This document shows, one piece after another, positions 18,458 to 27,025 of a stretch of DNA of 64,000 nucleotides. Positions within the stretch are counted from its first letter, which is position 1. The number at the start of each line of letters is the position of its first letter. Origin of the DNA: Gaiellasilicea sp963811885 (lineage in GTDB: Bacteria; Actinomycetota; Thermoleophilia; Gaiellales; Gaiellaceae); NCBI GenBank assembly GCA_963811885.1, contig CAWETB010000001.1:8464-72463 (forward strand), in the 5' to 3' direction. The position numbers and the translations under genes were made by a program. The notes beneath the pieces are model-generated. The model saw nothing but the letters and a program-made list of their open reading frames with translations. It was not told where the DNA came from and did no database searches.

Positions 18458-20069
18458 ATGAGCACTGCAGGCACACCGCGATCGAGGCGCATCGCCGCTG
18501 GGTCCTGCTCGTAGCCGTGGCCGCGGCGCTGGCCGCGCTGCTGCTGCCGGGAACCTCGGCAGCAGCCCCGGCAAGCTGCGCCAACCGCAACAACAACACG
18601 TACCAGAAGCTGCTCGAGTGCATGACGCTCGAGGGCGTCCGCGAGCATCAGGCCGCGCTCCAGGAGATCGCGGACGAGAACGGCGGCACGCGCGCCGCCG
18701 GGACTCCGGGATACGACGCGAGCGTCGACTACGTGGTCGACACGCTCAAGGCGGCCGGCTGGACGGTCTCGACCGACGAGTTCGACTTCACCGTCGCGCA
18801 GCCGATCCGGCAACTGACGCCGGCGCCGCCACCACGCACGCGTCGGGCGGCGTGACGGGCAGCGCCCTGGGGACGGTGACCGCCGCAGGTCACCCCGATC
18901 GACATCAACCTGACTCCTCCGCGCGCGAGCACGAGCGGGTGCGACGGTGCCTTCACGGAAGCCGCCGTCGGGGCGCCGCTCACGGCCGACCCAGGCGGGG
19001 TCAACGACTTCGCGGGCTTCGTCCCCGGCCGGATCGCGCTGATCCAGCGGGGCGGGTGCAGCTTCGCGCTCAAGGTCGCGAATGCGCAGACCGCAGGCGC
19101 GGCGCGGTGATCCTCTTCAACCAGTGCAACACGCCGGATCGCTGCGTCACCCTGAGCAACATCACGGCGGTGCCGCCGGCTGGCTCGGCCTTCACGACGA
19201 TCAGCCATCCCGGTGGTCGGCACGAGCTTCGCTGCCGGTGAGTCGCTGGCCCGGCCCGGCACGACCGCGACCGTCGTCGGTGGTGAACGATCCGCAGTCC
19301 AACGTGATCGCCGAGCTCGACGGACGGAACGACGACAACGTCGTCATGGCCGGAGCGCATCTCGACTCCGTCCCGGCGGGTCCTGGAATCAACGACAACG
19401 GCAGCGGCTCCGCCGCTCTGCTGGAGCTCGCGCAGCAGCTCGCGAAGCTGAAGCCGGAGAACACGTTGCGCTTCGCGTGGTGGGGCGCCGAGGAAGAGGG
19501 CCTGATCGGGTCGACGGCGTACGTGGACGACCTGAGCCAGGCCGAACGCGACCGGATCGCCCTGTACATGAACTTCGACATGATCGGCTCGCCGAACTAC
19601 ATCCAGATGGTCTACGACGCCGACCAGTCGTCGTTCGAGGCTCCGGTGGCGATCCCACCGGGCTCGACCGCGATCGAGGACGTCTTCGAGTCGTTCTACA
19701 CCCAGCGGGCGAGCCGTACGACGACTCGGCGTTCGACGGGCGTAGCGACTACCAGGCGTTCATCGAGAACGGCATTCCTTCCGGCGGCCTCTTCACCGGC
19801 GCGGAGGAAGAGAAGACGGTGGAGCAGCAGGCGATCTGGGGCGGCACCGCCGGGGCGCAGTTCGACCCCTGCTACCACCTGGCCTGTGACACGTTCGCGA
19901 ACAACAACGATCACGCGCTCGACGTGAACAGCGACGCGGTCGCGTTCGCCGACGCTTACTTCGCGTACTCGACGGAGACGGTGAACGGCGTGCGCGGCAA
20001 GGAGGTGCCGTTCGGCTGGCTCGCCACTGGTCGCTCCCGCAGGGCCCGGAAGGGACGTTCGTCCCGTAG
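18458..20069 (+). CDS. secreted M28 family aminopeptidase with PA domain, many frameshifts
   Basis: ATG 18458, then a signal segment (RWVLLVAVAAALAALLLPGT). The order is prodomain-like region, protease-associated insert (GRIALIQRGGCSFALKVANA), and M28 zinc domain. Metal and catalytic motifs are readable: VMAGAHLDSVPAGPGINDNG, then TLRFAWWGAEEEGLIGSTAY, then MNFDMIGSPNYIQMVYDA, then GIPSGGLFTGAEEEKT. These match the secreted Streptomyces aminopeptidase type, which releases N-terminal residues. The frame changes at least seven times (near 18490, 18830, 19105, 19210, 19285, 19715 and 20015). The end at TAG 20067 is my best reading (WSLPQGPEGTFVP). The number of breaks is high for the window, so genuine decay is possible, yet every catalytic motif survives. 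Confidence 0.75.
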
Positions 20070-20077
20070 GACTTGCG

Positions 20078-20120
20078 AACGGTCGATGGCTGTCGTATGT
20101 TCCGGCAGCCATCGACCGTT
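20078..20120. repeat. 15-bp perfect inverted repeat enclosing the putative arsR start
   Basis: Arms AACGGTCGATGGCTG (20078-20092) and its exact complement (20106-20120) enclose a 13-nt loop TCGTATGTTCCGG that contains the ATG at 20097. It could be a dimeric repressor operator for ArsR, a hairpin limiting translation, or the terminator of the peptidase gene that ends just before it. Confidence 0.65.
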
Positions 20121-20578
20121 TCGATCTTCCCCAGCCGGACTACGAGGCCGACGACGTCCTCGTCGTCACCGAGACCGAGCAGCTGCGCGCGCTCGCCGAC
20201 GACGTCCGGCTCCGGATCGTCGCGATCCTGCGTGAGCGGGCGGCGACGACGACCGAGCTCGCCGAGAACGTCGGGCTCGCGAAGGGCACGGTCGCGCACC
20301 ACCTGAAGGTGCTCGAGAGCGCCGGGCTCGTGAAGGTCGTCCGCACGCGCCGCGTCCGGGCCTTGACCGAGAGCTTCTACGGACGCGTCGCGAGGCTCTA
20401 CGTGATCAAGAGCACCGACGAGAAGCCACAGGAGCGCGTGCGGCTCTCGCCGGCGGACGCAGAGTCGTTCCACCGCCGCGTCGAGCGGCTTCTGCGCGAC
20501 TTCCGCGGGTCGGAGGCGGCGCACGGCGAGGAGTACGAGCTGGTCGCCACCATCTACCGAAGCGGGGATTTCGCGTGA
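20097..20578 (+). CDS. ArsR-type winged-helix repressor
   Basis: The winged helix is clear: LRALADDVRLRIVAILRERA, then TTTELAENVGLAKGTVAHHL, then KVLESAGLVKVVRTRRVRAL. The C-terminal part (FYGRVARLYVIKSTDEK onward) resembles ArsR/HTH_20 repressors that pair with transporters. In the main frame no ATG or GTG precedes the HTH at a suitable distance. ATG 20097 gives MFRQPSTVSIFP and joins the main frame if one C is missing from the run near 20128, which I consider likely. It overlaps the MFS gene by GTGA (20575-20578), so the two are translationally coupled, and ArsR probably represses the exporter. Confidence 0.75.
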
Positions 20579-21903
20579 GGCGACCCGGCGGCCTCTGGCT
20601 CCACCGCGACTTCCGCAGCCTCTGGGCGGCGGAGACGATCAGCGTCTTCGGGACCGGGATCTCGCAGCTGGCGCTGCCCCTCGTCGCGGTCATCACGCTG
20701 GAGGCAAGCGCCTTCGAGGTCGCCCTCCTCGGCGTGATCGAGTTCGCTCCCTTCATCCTGATCAGCCTTCCCGCCGGCGTCTGGGTCGACCGGATGCGCC
20801 GCAAGCCGATCCTCGTCATCGCCGATCTGGGCCGCGCGTTCCTGCTCGCGTCGATCCCCGTCGCCTACTGGCTCGACATCCTCACGATCTGGCAGCTCTA
20901 CGTCGTCGGCTTCGTCGTCGGGATCCTGACCGTCTTCTTCGACGTCGCCTACCAGTCGTATCTGCCCTCGCTCGTCGCGCGCGACCAGCTCGTCGAAGGC
21001 AACTCGAAGCTGGAGATCAGCCGCTCCGCCGCCCAGCTCACCGGCCCTGGTCTCTCCGGCGTGCTCGTCGAGGCGATCAGAGCGCCGGGGGCGGTGCTCG
21101 TCGACGCGATCAGCTTCTTCCTCTCCGCGATCTTCCTCTTCCGGATCCGCACGGAGGAGCGGGCGCCGCAGACACGGGCCGAGCGCGAGGCCGGGCCGGG
21201 GATGAAGGAGGAAGTGAAGGAGGGCCTGCGCTGGGTCTTCGGCAACCGCTACCTGCGCTGGATCGCGGCCAGCACGGCGACGTTCAACTTCTTCGGGAAC
21301 ATCATCTTCGCGGTCTACCTCGTCTTCGCCGTTCGCACGCTCGGCCTCCGGCCCGGCGTGATCGGGCTGGTCTTCACCGTCTCGAGCATCGGCTACCTCG
21401 TCGGCGCACTGCTCGCGAACCGCCTCTCGCGCCGCTTCGGGGTCGGGCCGACGATCATCATCGGCGCCGCGGGGTCGGTCTCGCTCCTGCTCCTCGCGGT
21501 CGCGCCGAAGTCGAACCCGATCCCGTTCCTGATCGCAGCGCAGGCGATCTCGGGCATGGGCGTGCCGATCTACAACATCACCCAGGTCAGCTTCCGGCAG
21601 GCGATCACGCCGGAGCGGATCCAGGGCCGGATGAACTCGGTGATGCGCTTCATCGTCTGGGGCGTGATGCCGCTCGGGGCGCTGCTGGGCGGCGCGCTCG
21701 GCTCGTGGTTCAGCCTGCGCTTCGCGATCTGGGTCGGCGCGATCGGGATGTCGCTGGCCGTCCTGCCGGTGCTCCTCTCGCCGGTGCGGACGCTGCGCGA
21801 GATGCCCGAGCCGGTCGAGGAGCCGCTGCCGTCGGAGGCGGAGGCCGCCGGCGGGCTCGTCCCCGCTACGGCCGGAGCCGTGCCCGCGGCGCCTCCCGAC
21901 TGA
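20575..21903 (+). CDS. MFS transporter, exporter type (MFS_3)
   Basis: GTG 20575 overlaps the stop of the ArsR gene. The 442-residue product has twelve membrane helices and the MFS loop motif GVWVDRMRRKPILVIADLGR. The N-terminus (LWLHRDFRSLWAAETISVFG) and middle segments (FDVAYQSYLPSLVARDQLVE) match the MFS_3/enterobactin-exporter-like group, which exports drugs or siderophores. A variable Pro/Ala/Glu-rich C-terminal tail follows the last helix. Coupling to ArsR suggests ligand-induced export of a toxic compound; the substrate is unknown. Confidence 0.9.
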   Translation: MRRPGGLWLHRDFRSLWAAETISVFGTGISQLALPLVAVITLEASAFEVALLGVIEFAPFILISLPAGVWVDRMRRKPILVIADLGRAFLLASIPVAYWLDILTIWQLYVVGFVVGILTVFFDVAYQSYLPSLVARDQLVEGNSKLEISRSAAQLTGPGLSGVLVEAIRAPGAVLVDAISFFLSAIFLFRIRTEERAPQTRAEREAGPGMKEEVKEGLRWVFGNRYLRWIAASTATFNFFGNIIFAVYLVFAVRTLGLRPGVIGLVFTVSSIGYLVGALLANRLSRRFGVGPTIIIGAAGSVSLLLLAVAPKSNPIPFLIAAQAISGMGVPIYNITQVSFRQAITPERIQGRMNSVMRFIVWGVMPLGALLGGALGSWFSLRFAIWVGAIGMSLAVLPVLLSPVRTLREMPEPVEEPLPSEAEAAGGLVPATAGAVPAAPPD

Positions 21904-21930
21904 CCGCGGCCGCGCTGTACCGTTCGTCGC

Positions 21931-22759
21931 ATGCCCGAGCTACCCGAGGTCGAGGCGTGGGTGCGCGAGCTCGACCCGCTCGTGTCGGCCGCGCCGGTGC
22001 TGCAGGCGGGGCCCGCGCACATCGCGACGCTGAAGACGTTCGACCCGCCGCTGCGCGAGCTCGAGGGCAGGCGGTTCGCGGGAGCCGGCAGGCGCGGCAA
22101 GTGGCTCCTCTTCCCCACGGCCGACAAGGCGCTGCAGCTGCGCGTCCACCTGATGAGCGCCGGCCGGATCCGGCATCTCGCCGTCCGGCGCCAAGGGCCC
22201 GAAGACGCCCGCGTTCAGGCTCCGCTTCGAGAACGGCGGCGAGCTCGTGCTGACCGAGGCCGGGCCGAAGAAGCGCGCCGGCGTCTGGCTCGAGTCGCCC
22301 GAGCAGACGGAGGCCGAGCTCGCGCATCTCGGTCCGGAGGCGCTCGGGCTCGGCGTCGACAAGCTGCGCGAGATCCTCGCGGGCGACAACCGGCGGCTGC
22401 ACTCGCTCCTGCGCGACCAGCGCGCGCTCGCCGGGATCGGGCGGGCGCACGCGAACGAGATCCTCCATCGCGCGCAGCTCTCGCCGTTCGCGCTCTCCGG
22501 CAACCTCGACGAGGCCGAGATCGAGCGGCTCGCCGCGGCGATCGAGGACGACCTGACGCGTGCGCTCGAGCTGCGGCTCGCCGGCAAGGGCGACAAGGAC
22601 GTCTACCTCGTCCACCGGCGGCTCGGCGAGCCGTGCCCGCGGTGCGGCGACCCGCTGCGGCAGGTCGACTACGAGGAGCACACCGTCTTCTACTGCGCGC
22701 CCTGCCAGACCGGCGGCCGGGTGCTGAAGGACCGCCGCATGTCGCGGCTGCTGAGGTAG
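21931..22759 (+). CDS. mutM: formamidopyrimidine-DNA glycosylase (Fpg/Nei family), one frameshift
   Basis: ATG 21931 gives MPELPEVEAWVREL: after Met removal the Pro is the catalytic nucleophile and the Glu a key acid. The beta-hairpin lysine is in AGRRGKWLLF. An extra C near 22190 (GTCCGGCG) breaks the frame; removing it restores VGAKGPKTPAFRLRFENGG. The H2TH region reads LLRDQRALAGIGRAHANEIL. The C-terminal zinc finger is complete (PCPRCGDPLRQVDYEEH, then FYCAPCQTGGRVLKDRRMSR). The enzyme excises oxidised bases such as 8-oxoguanine. Some actinobacterial members of this group have altered specificity, so the exact lesion is open. It is convergent with the XdhC-YHS gene, one base apart. Confidence 0.88.
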
Positions 22760-22760
22760 A

Positions 22761-23657
22761 TCAGCTGCCGCCGTCGTCCGTCGCCGTCACGTAGCGCGAC
22801 GGCTCGGCCTCGAAGCGGCTGCGGCAGCCGGCGCAGCAGAAGTAGTAGCTCACGCCCTCGTGGACGACGGGAGCCTCGCCCGAGCCGACCGCGACGGTCA
22901 TGCCGCAGACGGGATCGACCGCCTCCTGGAGGACGGACTCGCCGGTCCCCGCGCGTGTGGCGCCAGGCGACGAGCTCGGCGAGGATCGCGACTGCGATCT
23001 CGGGCTGCGTCGCGGGGCCGAGATCGAGCCCGGCGGGGCTGCGCACGCGCGCGAGCGCGTCCTCGCTGACTCCGCGTTCGCGCAGGCGGCCGAGCACGAC
23101 CGCCGCCCGGCGTGCGCTGGCGACGAGACCGACATACCCGGCCCGGTTCGCCAGAGCGGACTCGAGCGCCTCCTCGTCGGCGTGGCCCATGGTCGCGACG
23201 ACGACGGCGTCCGCGTCCGGCGTCAGCTCGGTCGTCACGCGCCAGTCGATCGTGCGCGCGAGCTCCCCGAGGGTCAGCGCCGCCTGGCCGTCGCCGAGGA
23301 TCGCCAGCAGCGGCCTCGGCAGCTGCGGCTCGATCAGCACCTCGACGACCCCTTCCGAGGCACACGAGCTCTCCGCGATGACGATGTCGGCGGCCACCTC
23401 ACCGCCGGAATCGGGCGGCCCGATCCGCACGAGCCGGGGCTCGCCCTCGACGAGCGCGCGCAGCGCCTCGCGGATCACGATCGGCTCCGAGCAGGCTCCG
23501 CCGACCCAGCCGTCGAGGTCGCCCTGCGGCGAGACGAGCGCCCGGTCACCGGGACGGGTCGACGCGGGACGCTCGACCCGGACGACCGTCGCCAGGACGT
23601 AGGGCTTGCCCTCCTCCGCCAGCCTGCCGGCGCGGATCAACACGTCCTCGCGGCTCA
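22761..23657 (-). CDS. XdhC/CoxI-family maturation factor fused to a YHS domain, one frameshift
   Basis: ATG 23657. Residues 1-75 are the XdhC_CoxI domain (GKPYVLATVVRVERPASTRP and WVGGACSEPIVIREALRAL), followed by a Rossmann-like XdhC_C domain (ALANRAGYVGLVASARRAAV). The frame changes near 22955, after ELVAWRHTR, and continues into a YHS domain (AVDPVCGMTVAVGSG and SYYFCCAGCRSRFEAEPSRY) with its three Cys. XdhC-type proteins insert or sulfurate the molybdenum cofactor of xanthine or CO dehydrogenases. YHS domains bind metals, often copper, which is notable because form I CO dehydrogenase has a Mo-Cu centre. The gene is divergent from coxG with 55 bp between starts, suggesting a shared promoter region. 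Confidence 0.82.
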
Positions 23658-23712
23658 TTCTCCGAGAATAGAGCTTCGCTAGTGTCCTGTCAGTAAACGC
23701 GAGGGAGTCCAT

Positions 23713-24144
23713 GTGGCCGTGATCCTGGAGCATCCGTTCACCACCGGCAAGCCGGCGGACGAGAGTTACGCGACGATCCTCGACCTCGAGCGCGTCGTCC
23801 CCTGCGTCGAGGGCGGCAGCGTGCTCGAGACGACCGGGCCGGGCGCCGTCAAGGCGCAGATCTACGTCAAGATGGGCGCGATGTCGCTGACGTTCACCGG
23901 CACCGTGGAGATCGTCGAGCAGGACGCCGACGCCCACCGGGTCGTGATGAGCGTCAAGTCCAAGGAGGCCGGCGGCCAGGGTCACGCGAACGCGGAGGTC
24001 GCGTTCCAGCTCGCCGACGGCGGCGGCACCATCCACACGAACGCGCAGATCACCGGCAAGGCCGCCTCGATGGGCGAAGGCGTCGTCACCGGCGTGCTCG
24101 ACGCCCTGATCACGGACTTCAGCGGCAAGCTCGCGCAGCTCTGA
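23713..24144 (+). CDS. coxG: CoxG-type SRPBCC protein of the CO dehydrogenase locus
   Basis: GTG 23713 with GAGGGAG 6 nt upstream. The 143-residue product is a START/SRPBCC fold of the CoxG family: MAVILEHPFTTGKPADESYA, then LDLERVVPCVEGGSVLETTG, then MSLTFTGTVEIVEQDADAHR and a C-terminal helix (GVVTGVLDALITDFSGKLAQ). CoxG is held to bring CO dehydrogenase to the membrane and, in mycobacteria, to deliver electrons to quinone. Here it is the first gene of the plus-strand cluster, ahead of the small membrane proteins, which fits a membrane-docking role. Confidence 0.85.
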   Translation: MAVILEHPFTTGKPADESYATILDLERVVPCVEGGSVLETTGPGAVKAQIYVKMGAMSLTFTGTVEIVEQDADAHRVVMSVKSKEAGGQGHANAEVAFQLADGGGTIHTNAQITGKAASMGEGVVTGVLDALITDFSGKLAQL

Positions 24145-24149
24145 TCCCC

Positions 24150-24404
24150 ATGAGCACGATCAGCATGCGGCAGGTCCGCGAGGGTGAGGTGCCCCGCGAC
24201 GGCGGCACCGCGATCCAGGAGGACGTCGACCGGCCCGTCTTCCACGGCGACGGCCCCGACGACTACGTCTGCGTCTCGTGCGGCAACGTCCTCGCAACGG
24301 GGATGCATCCCGAGCAGATGACGAAGAAGGTCCGGGTCCGCTGCGGGCGCTGCTCGACCGTCAACGTCTCGGTGATCGACGGATACGACGGCACGCCGAG
24401 CTGA
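24150..24404 (+). CDS. zinc-ribbon protein, 84 aa, in CO dehydrogenase locus
   Basis: ATG 24150, 5 bp after coxG. The product has two Cys pairs, VCVSCGNVLATGMHPEQM and VRCGRCSTVNVSVIDGYD, as in a zinc ribbon. The N-terminal half is acidic and lacks a signal. I do not recognise a named family. Tight spacing to coxG indicates co-transcription, so it may be an accessory or regulatory factor of the locus. Confidence 0.65.
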   Translation: MSTISMRQVREGEVPRDGGTAIQEDVDRPVFHGDGPDDYVCVSCGNVLATGMHPEQMTKKVRVRCGRCSTVNVSVIDGYDGTPS

Positions 24405-24436
24405 CCGCTTGACGCGTTTTCGATGCGCGCTCTAAG

Positions 24437-24700
24437 GTGGCGGCAGTGGTTGCGGCGTCGACGCAGTGGCAGGTCGGAATCGTCCTCGGCATCGTGGTGG
24501 TCGCGGTGGCGGCGGCGATCGTGATCACGATCGTGCTGCTCGCTCGCAGGATCGCGAAGCAGGCGAAGACGGCCGAGCAGGCGGTCGAGGTCGTGCGCGC
24601 GCAGACCGCCGAGCTCGGCGGCATCGCCCGGATCAACGACTCCGGGGTGCGGATCCTGCACGCGGCCCGCTCGCTGCGGAAGGTGGCGGTCGGCAAGTGA
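24437..24700 (+). CDS. small single-TM protein 1 of CO dehydrogenase locus
   Basis: GTG 24437 gives an 87-residue protein with one strong membrane helix (VGIVLGIVVVAVAAAIVITI) followed by a cytoplasmic basic/helical part (RRIAKQAKTAEQAVEVVRAQ) and RINDSGVRILHAARSLRKVA. It opens a run of five proteins of the same build ending at 26133. Its stop overlaps the next start as GTGA (24697-24700). No family name can be given. Confidence 0.6.
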   Translation: MAAVVAASTQWQVGIVLGIVVVAVAAAIVITIVLLARRIAKQAKTAEQAVEVVRAQTAELGGIARINDSGVRILHAARSLRKVAVGK

Positions 24701-24981
24701 TCGTCGCCCTCACCTCCAACGGCTACTGGGCCCTCTCGCTCGGGATCGGAGCGGCCGCGGCGGTGGTCGTCGCGATCCTGCTGCTCGCGCTCGTGCTGAG
24801 CGTCCGGAGCATCGAGCAGTCCGTCGACGGCCTGCTCGGGATCGCCGGCAACGTCGCCGCCAACACGGCGAACATCCCCCAGCTCGAGGCGACCGCGCCG
24901 GTGCTGTCGCTGATCGTCGACGAAGCGGTGATCCAGGACGGCTACATGAACGCGCTCACGGACGGGTACGGGGCGGCATGA
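24697..24981 (+). CDS. small single-TM protein 2 of CO dehydrogenase locus
   Basis: GTG 24697, in the overlap GTGA with the previous gene. The 94-residue product has a membrane helix (AAAAVVVAILLLALVLSV) preceded by NGYWALSLGIG and followed by RSIEQSVDGLLGIAGNVAAN and an amphipathic stretch (APVLSLIVDEAVIQDGYM). The end overlaps the next gene by ATGA (24978-24981). It has the same layout as its neighbours, which points to duplication and divergence. Confidence 0.6.
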   Translation: MIVALTSNGYWALSLGIGAAAAVVVAILLLALVLSVRSIEQSVDGLLGIAGNVAANTANIPQLEATAPVLSLIVDEAVIQDGYMNALTDGYGAA

Positions 24982-25256
24982 GCGACACGCACCTGCTTGC
25001 GCTTCTGACCGTCGTGCTCGTCGCCGTCGTCGTGCTCGTGCTCGCGGTCGCGCTGATCGTCGTGCGCGGAAGCCTTGTCCGGATCTCCCAGGGGCTCGCG
25101 ACGCTCGGTTCCGCCCTGCAGGGGGTCGAGTCGGAGCACCTGCGCCCGCTCGAGGGCGCCGTCAAGGCGATCAACGCCCAGTTCGACGTCATCCTCGGCG
25201 CGCTGCCGGGAATCGCCGCCAAGGCCGCCGTCGTCGCCGAGCGGAGGCCGCGATGA
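24978..25256 (+). CDS. small single-TM protein 3 of CO dehydrogenase locus
   Basis: ATG 24978 overlaps the preceding stop (ATGA). Residues 5-30 form a membrane helix (LLALLTVVLVAVVVLVLAVA), followed by an amphipathic helical region (RISQGLATLGSALQGVESEH) and KAINAQFDVILGALPGIAAK. The tail resembles that of protein 5 (GINAQLDAGVDLLEGLL), so these two look paralogous. The next start is again in an ATGA overlap (25253). Confidence 0.6.
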   Translation: MSDTHLLALLTVVLVAVVVLVLAVALIVVRGSLVRISQGLATLGSALQGVESEHLRPLEGAVKAINAQFDVILGALPGIAAKAAVVAERRPR

Positions 25257-25513
25257 CCCTCTGGTGGATCGGGAACGTGGTCCTGCTCGTCGTCGTCCTC
25301 CCCGTCGTCGTCTACCTGCTGCGCGGCGTGCTGAACGCGGCGGCCTCGATCGTCCCGAGCGTCCGGCAGATCGCGACGGTGGCGGCAGCGGGGTCGAAGG
25401 ACCTCGACGCCGCCGCGCTGCTGCTGACGACGCAGGACCAGGTGGAAAGGACCGTCGCCGGCGTGGCGAACTACGGCGGCTCCCTCGACGTGATCCTGGA
25501 CGACGCGAGCTGA
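25253..25513 (+). CDS. small single-TM protein 4 of CO dehydrogenase locus
   Basis: ATG 25253 overlaps the preceding stop. The membrane helix is WWIGNVVLLVVVLPVVVYLL, followed by a helical cytoplasmic part (GVLNAAASIVPSVRQIATVA and DAAALLLTTQDQVERTVAGV). The stop shares bases with the next ATG (TGATG, 25511-25515). The 86-residue size and layout match its neighbours. The chain of overlaps means equal, coupled translation. Confidence 0.6.
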   Translation: MTLWWIGNVVLLVVVLPVVVYLLRGVLNAAASIVPSVRQIATVAAAGSKDLDAAALLLTTQDQVERTVAGVANYGGSLDVILDDAS

Positions 25514-26133
25514 TGCTGGTCGCGGCGACGGCAGTCGGAGTGGTCACGATCCTCGCGGTCGTGCTGATCGTCCTCGCGCTCGTCTACTACCTCGTCTCGG
25601 TGATCGTGGAGCTCCGGCGGATCACGAACGGCCTCGACGAGGTGATCGCCTCGGTCGGCGAGATCCTCGAGAAGAGCGCGCCGGTGAACGAGATCGTCAC
25701 GGGCATCAACGCACAACTCGATGCGGGTGTCGACCTGCTCGAGGGCCTGCTCGTGAAGAAGGCGGGCCTGCGCGACGCGGTCGGGCTCGTCGAGGGCCTC
25801 TACGCCGGTGCCGGCGCAGCCGGGTTCAGGAACTTTCCGGAGAGCACGACGATCGACGCGCCGCGGATCGGCGAGGTCTACACGAAGGGCACACTCACGC
25901 TCGCCCGGCTGGGCCGCGAGGCCCCGATCGCAGCGGGCAACCCGGCCGGTCCGGCGCTCCGCGACGTCGAGGGCGGCAGCCTCGCGGCCCGCCTGCTCTA
26001 TCCCGAGATCCGCCAGACGCGTCCCGAGACCCTGGCCCGATCGCCGGTGATCGGCACCGACGCGCCCGAGCAGTACGAGCAGCGGGACGACATCGGCAAA
26101 CCCCGCAAGCGGCTCCCGAGCCGAACCGCCTGA
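25513..26133 (+). CDS. small single-TM protein 5 of CO dehydrogenase locus (206 aa)
   Basis: ATG 25513. A membrane helix (VGVVTILAVVLIVLALVYYL) is followed by a coiled-coil-like part (RRITNGLDEVIASVGEILEK and VTGINAQLDAGVDLLEGLLV) similar to protein 3. An extended hydrophilic C-terminus of about 110 residues (APRIGEVYTKGTLTLARLG onward, ending DDIGKPRKRLPSRTA) has no recognised domain. The gene stops 16 bp before coxM, and the sequence between carries the coxM ribosome site. By position it is the best candidate for a protein contacting the CO dehydrogenase complex. Confidence 0.6.
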   Translation: MLVAATAVGVVTILAVVLIVLALVYYLVSVIVELRRITNGLDEVIASVGEILEKSAPVNEIVTGINAQLDAGVDLLEGLLVKKAGLRDAVGLVEGLYAGAGAAGFRNFPESTTIDAPRIGEVYTKGTLTLARLGREAPIAAGNPAGPALRDVEGGSLAARLLYPEIRQTRPETLARSPVIGTDAPEQYEQRDDIGKPRKRLPSRTA

Positions 26134-26149
26134 GAGAGGAGAGACCCTC

Positions 26150-27025
26150 GTGCAGACGCCCGCGCCATTCGAGTACGAGCGCGCCACCAGCGTCGACGGG
26201 GCGCTCGCGTCGCTGCAGCGGCTCGGTCCGGACGCGCGCGTCATCGCCGGCGGGCACAGCCTGCTGCCGATGATGAAGCTCCGGCTGGCGAGCCCTGCGC
26301 ACCTGATCGACATCAACGACCTGAAGGAGCTCTCCTACATCCGGGAGGAGAGCGGCGAGGTGCGAATCGGAGCGCTCACTCGCCACGTCGAGCTGCTGAA
26401 GTCGGAGCTGCTCGCGGAGCACCTGCCGCTCTTCCGCGACGCCGAGAACGTGATCGCCGACCCGGTCGTCCGCAACCGCGGCACGATCGGCGGCTCGCTC
26501 TGCCAGGCGGACGCCGCCGAGGATCTCTCGGCCGTCTGCTCGGCGGTGAAGGCAAGCGTCGTCATCCGCGGGGCTGCGGGCGAGCGCGTCGTCGCGATGA
26601 AGGACTTCCACGTCGGCCCGTACATGACCGCGTGCAGCGACGGCGAGTTGCTGACGGAGATCCGGATTCCGCTGCGCGCCGGCGGCGGCAGCGCGCACGA
26701 GAAGGTCGAGCGCCGCGCCGGCGACTGGGCGATCGCGGCCGCATCGGCCGCGGTCTGGCTCGACGGCGGCACGATCGCCGACGCGGGCATCGCGCTCAGC
26801 GCCGTCGGGCTGACGACCGTCCATGTCACGCCGGCCGAGGAGCTGCTGCGGGGCAAGGCTCCATCGGACGAGCTCTTCGCCCAGGCGGGCGAGATCGCGT
26901 CCGCGCACTGCTCCCCGGGCGCCGACGGCCGCGGCCCGGTCGACTACAAGCGCCACCTCGCCGGCGTGCTCACGAAACGCGCCCTGCTCCGCGCGACCGC
27001 ACGCGCCCAAGGTCAGGAGGCCTAG
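26150..27025 (+). CDS. coxM: carbon monoxide dehydrogenase medium (FAD) subunit
   Basis: GTG 26150 with a GAGAGGAGAG site just upstream. The 291-residue flavoprotein carries both FAD signatures of the family, ARVIAGGHSLLPMMKLRLA and NRGTIGGSLCQADAAEDLS, then the CO dehydrogenase flavoprotein C-terminal domain (EKVERRAGDWAIAAASAAVW). It passes electrons from the iron-sulfur subunit to the acceptor through FAD. Its stop abuts the ATG of coxS (27026), giving the canonical M-S-L order of aerobic CO dehydrogenases. Confidence 0.95.
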   Translation: MQTPAPFEYERATSVDGALASLQRLGPDARVIAGGHSLLPMMKLRLASPAHLIDINDLKELSYIREESGEVRIGALTRHVELLKSELLAEHLPLFRDAENVIADPVVRNRGTIGGSLCQADAAEDLSAVCSAVKASVVIRGAAGERVVAMKDFHVGPYMTACSDGELLTEIRIPLRAGGGSAHEKVERRAGDWAIAAASAAVWLDGGTIADAGIALSAVGLTTVHVTPAEELLRGKAPSDELFAQAGEIASAHCSPGADGRGPVDYKRHLAGVLTKRALLRATARAQGQEA

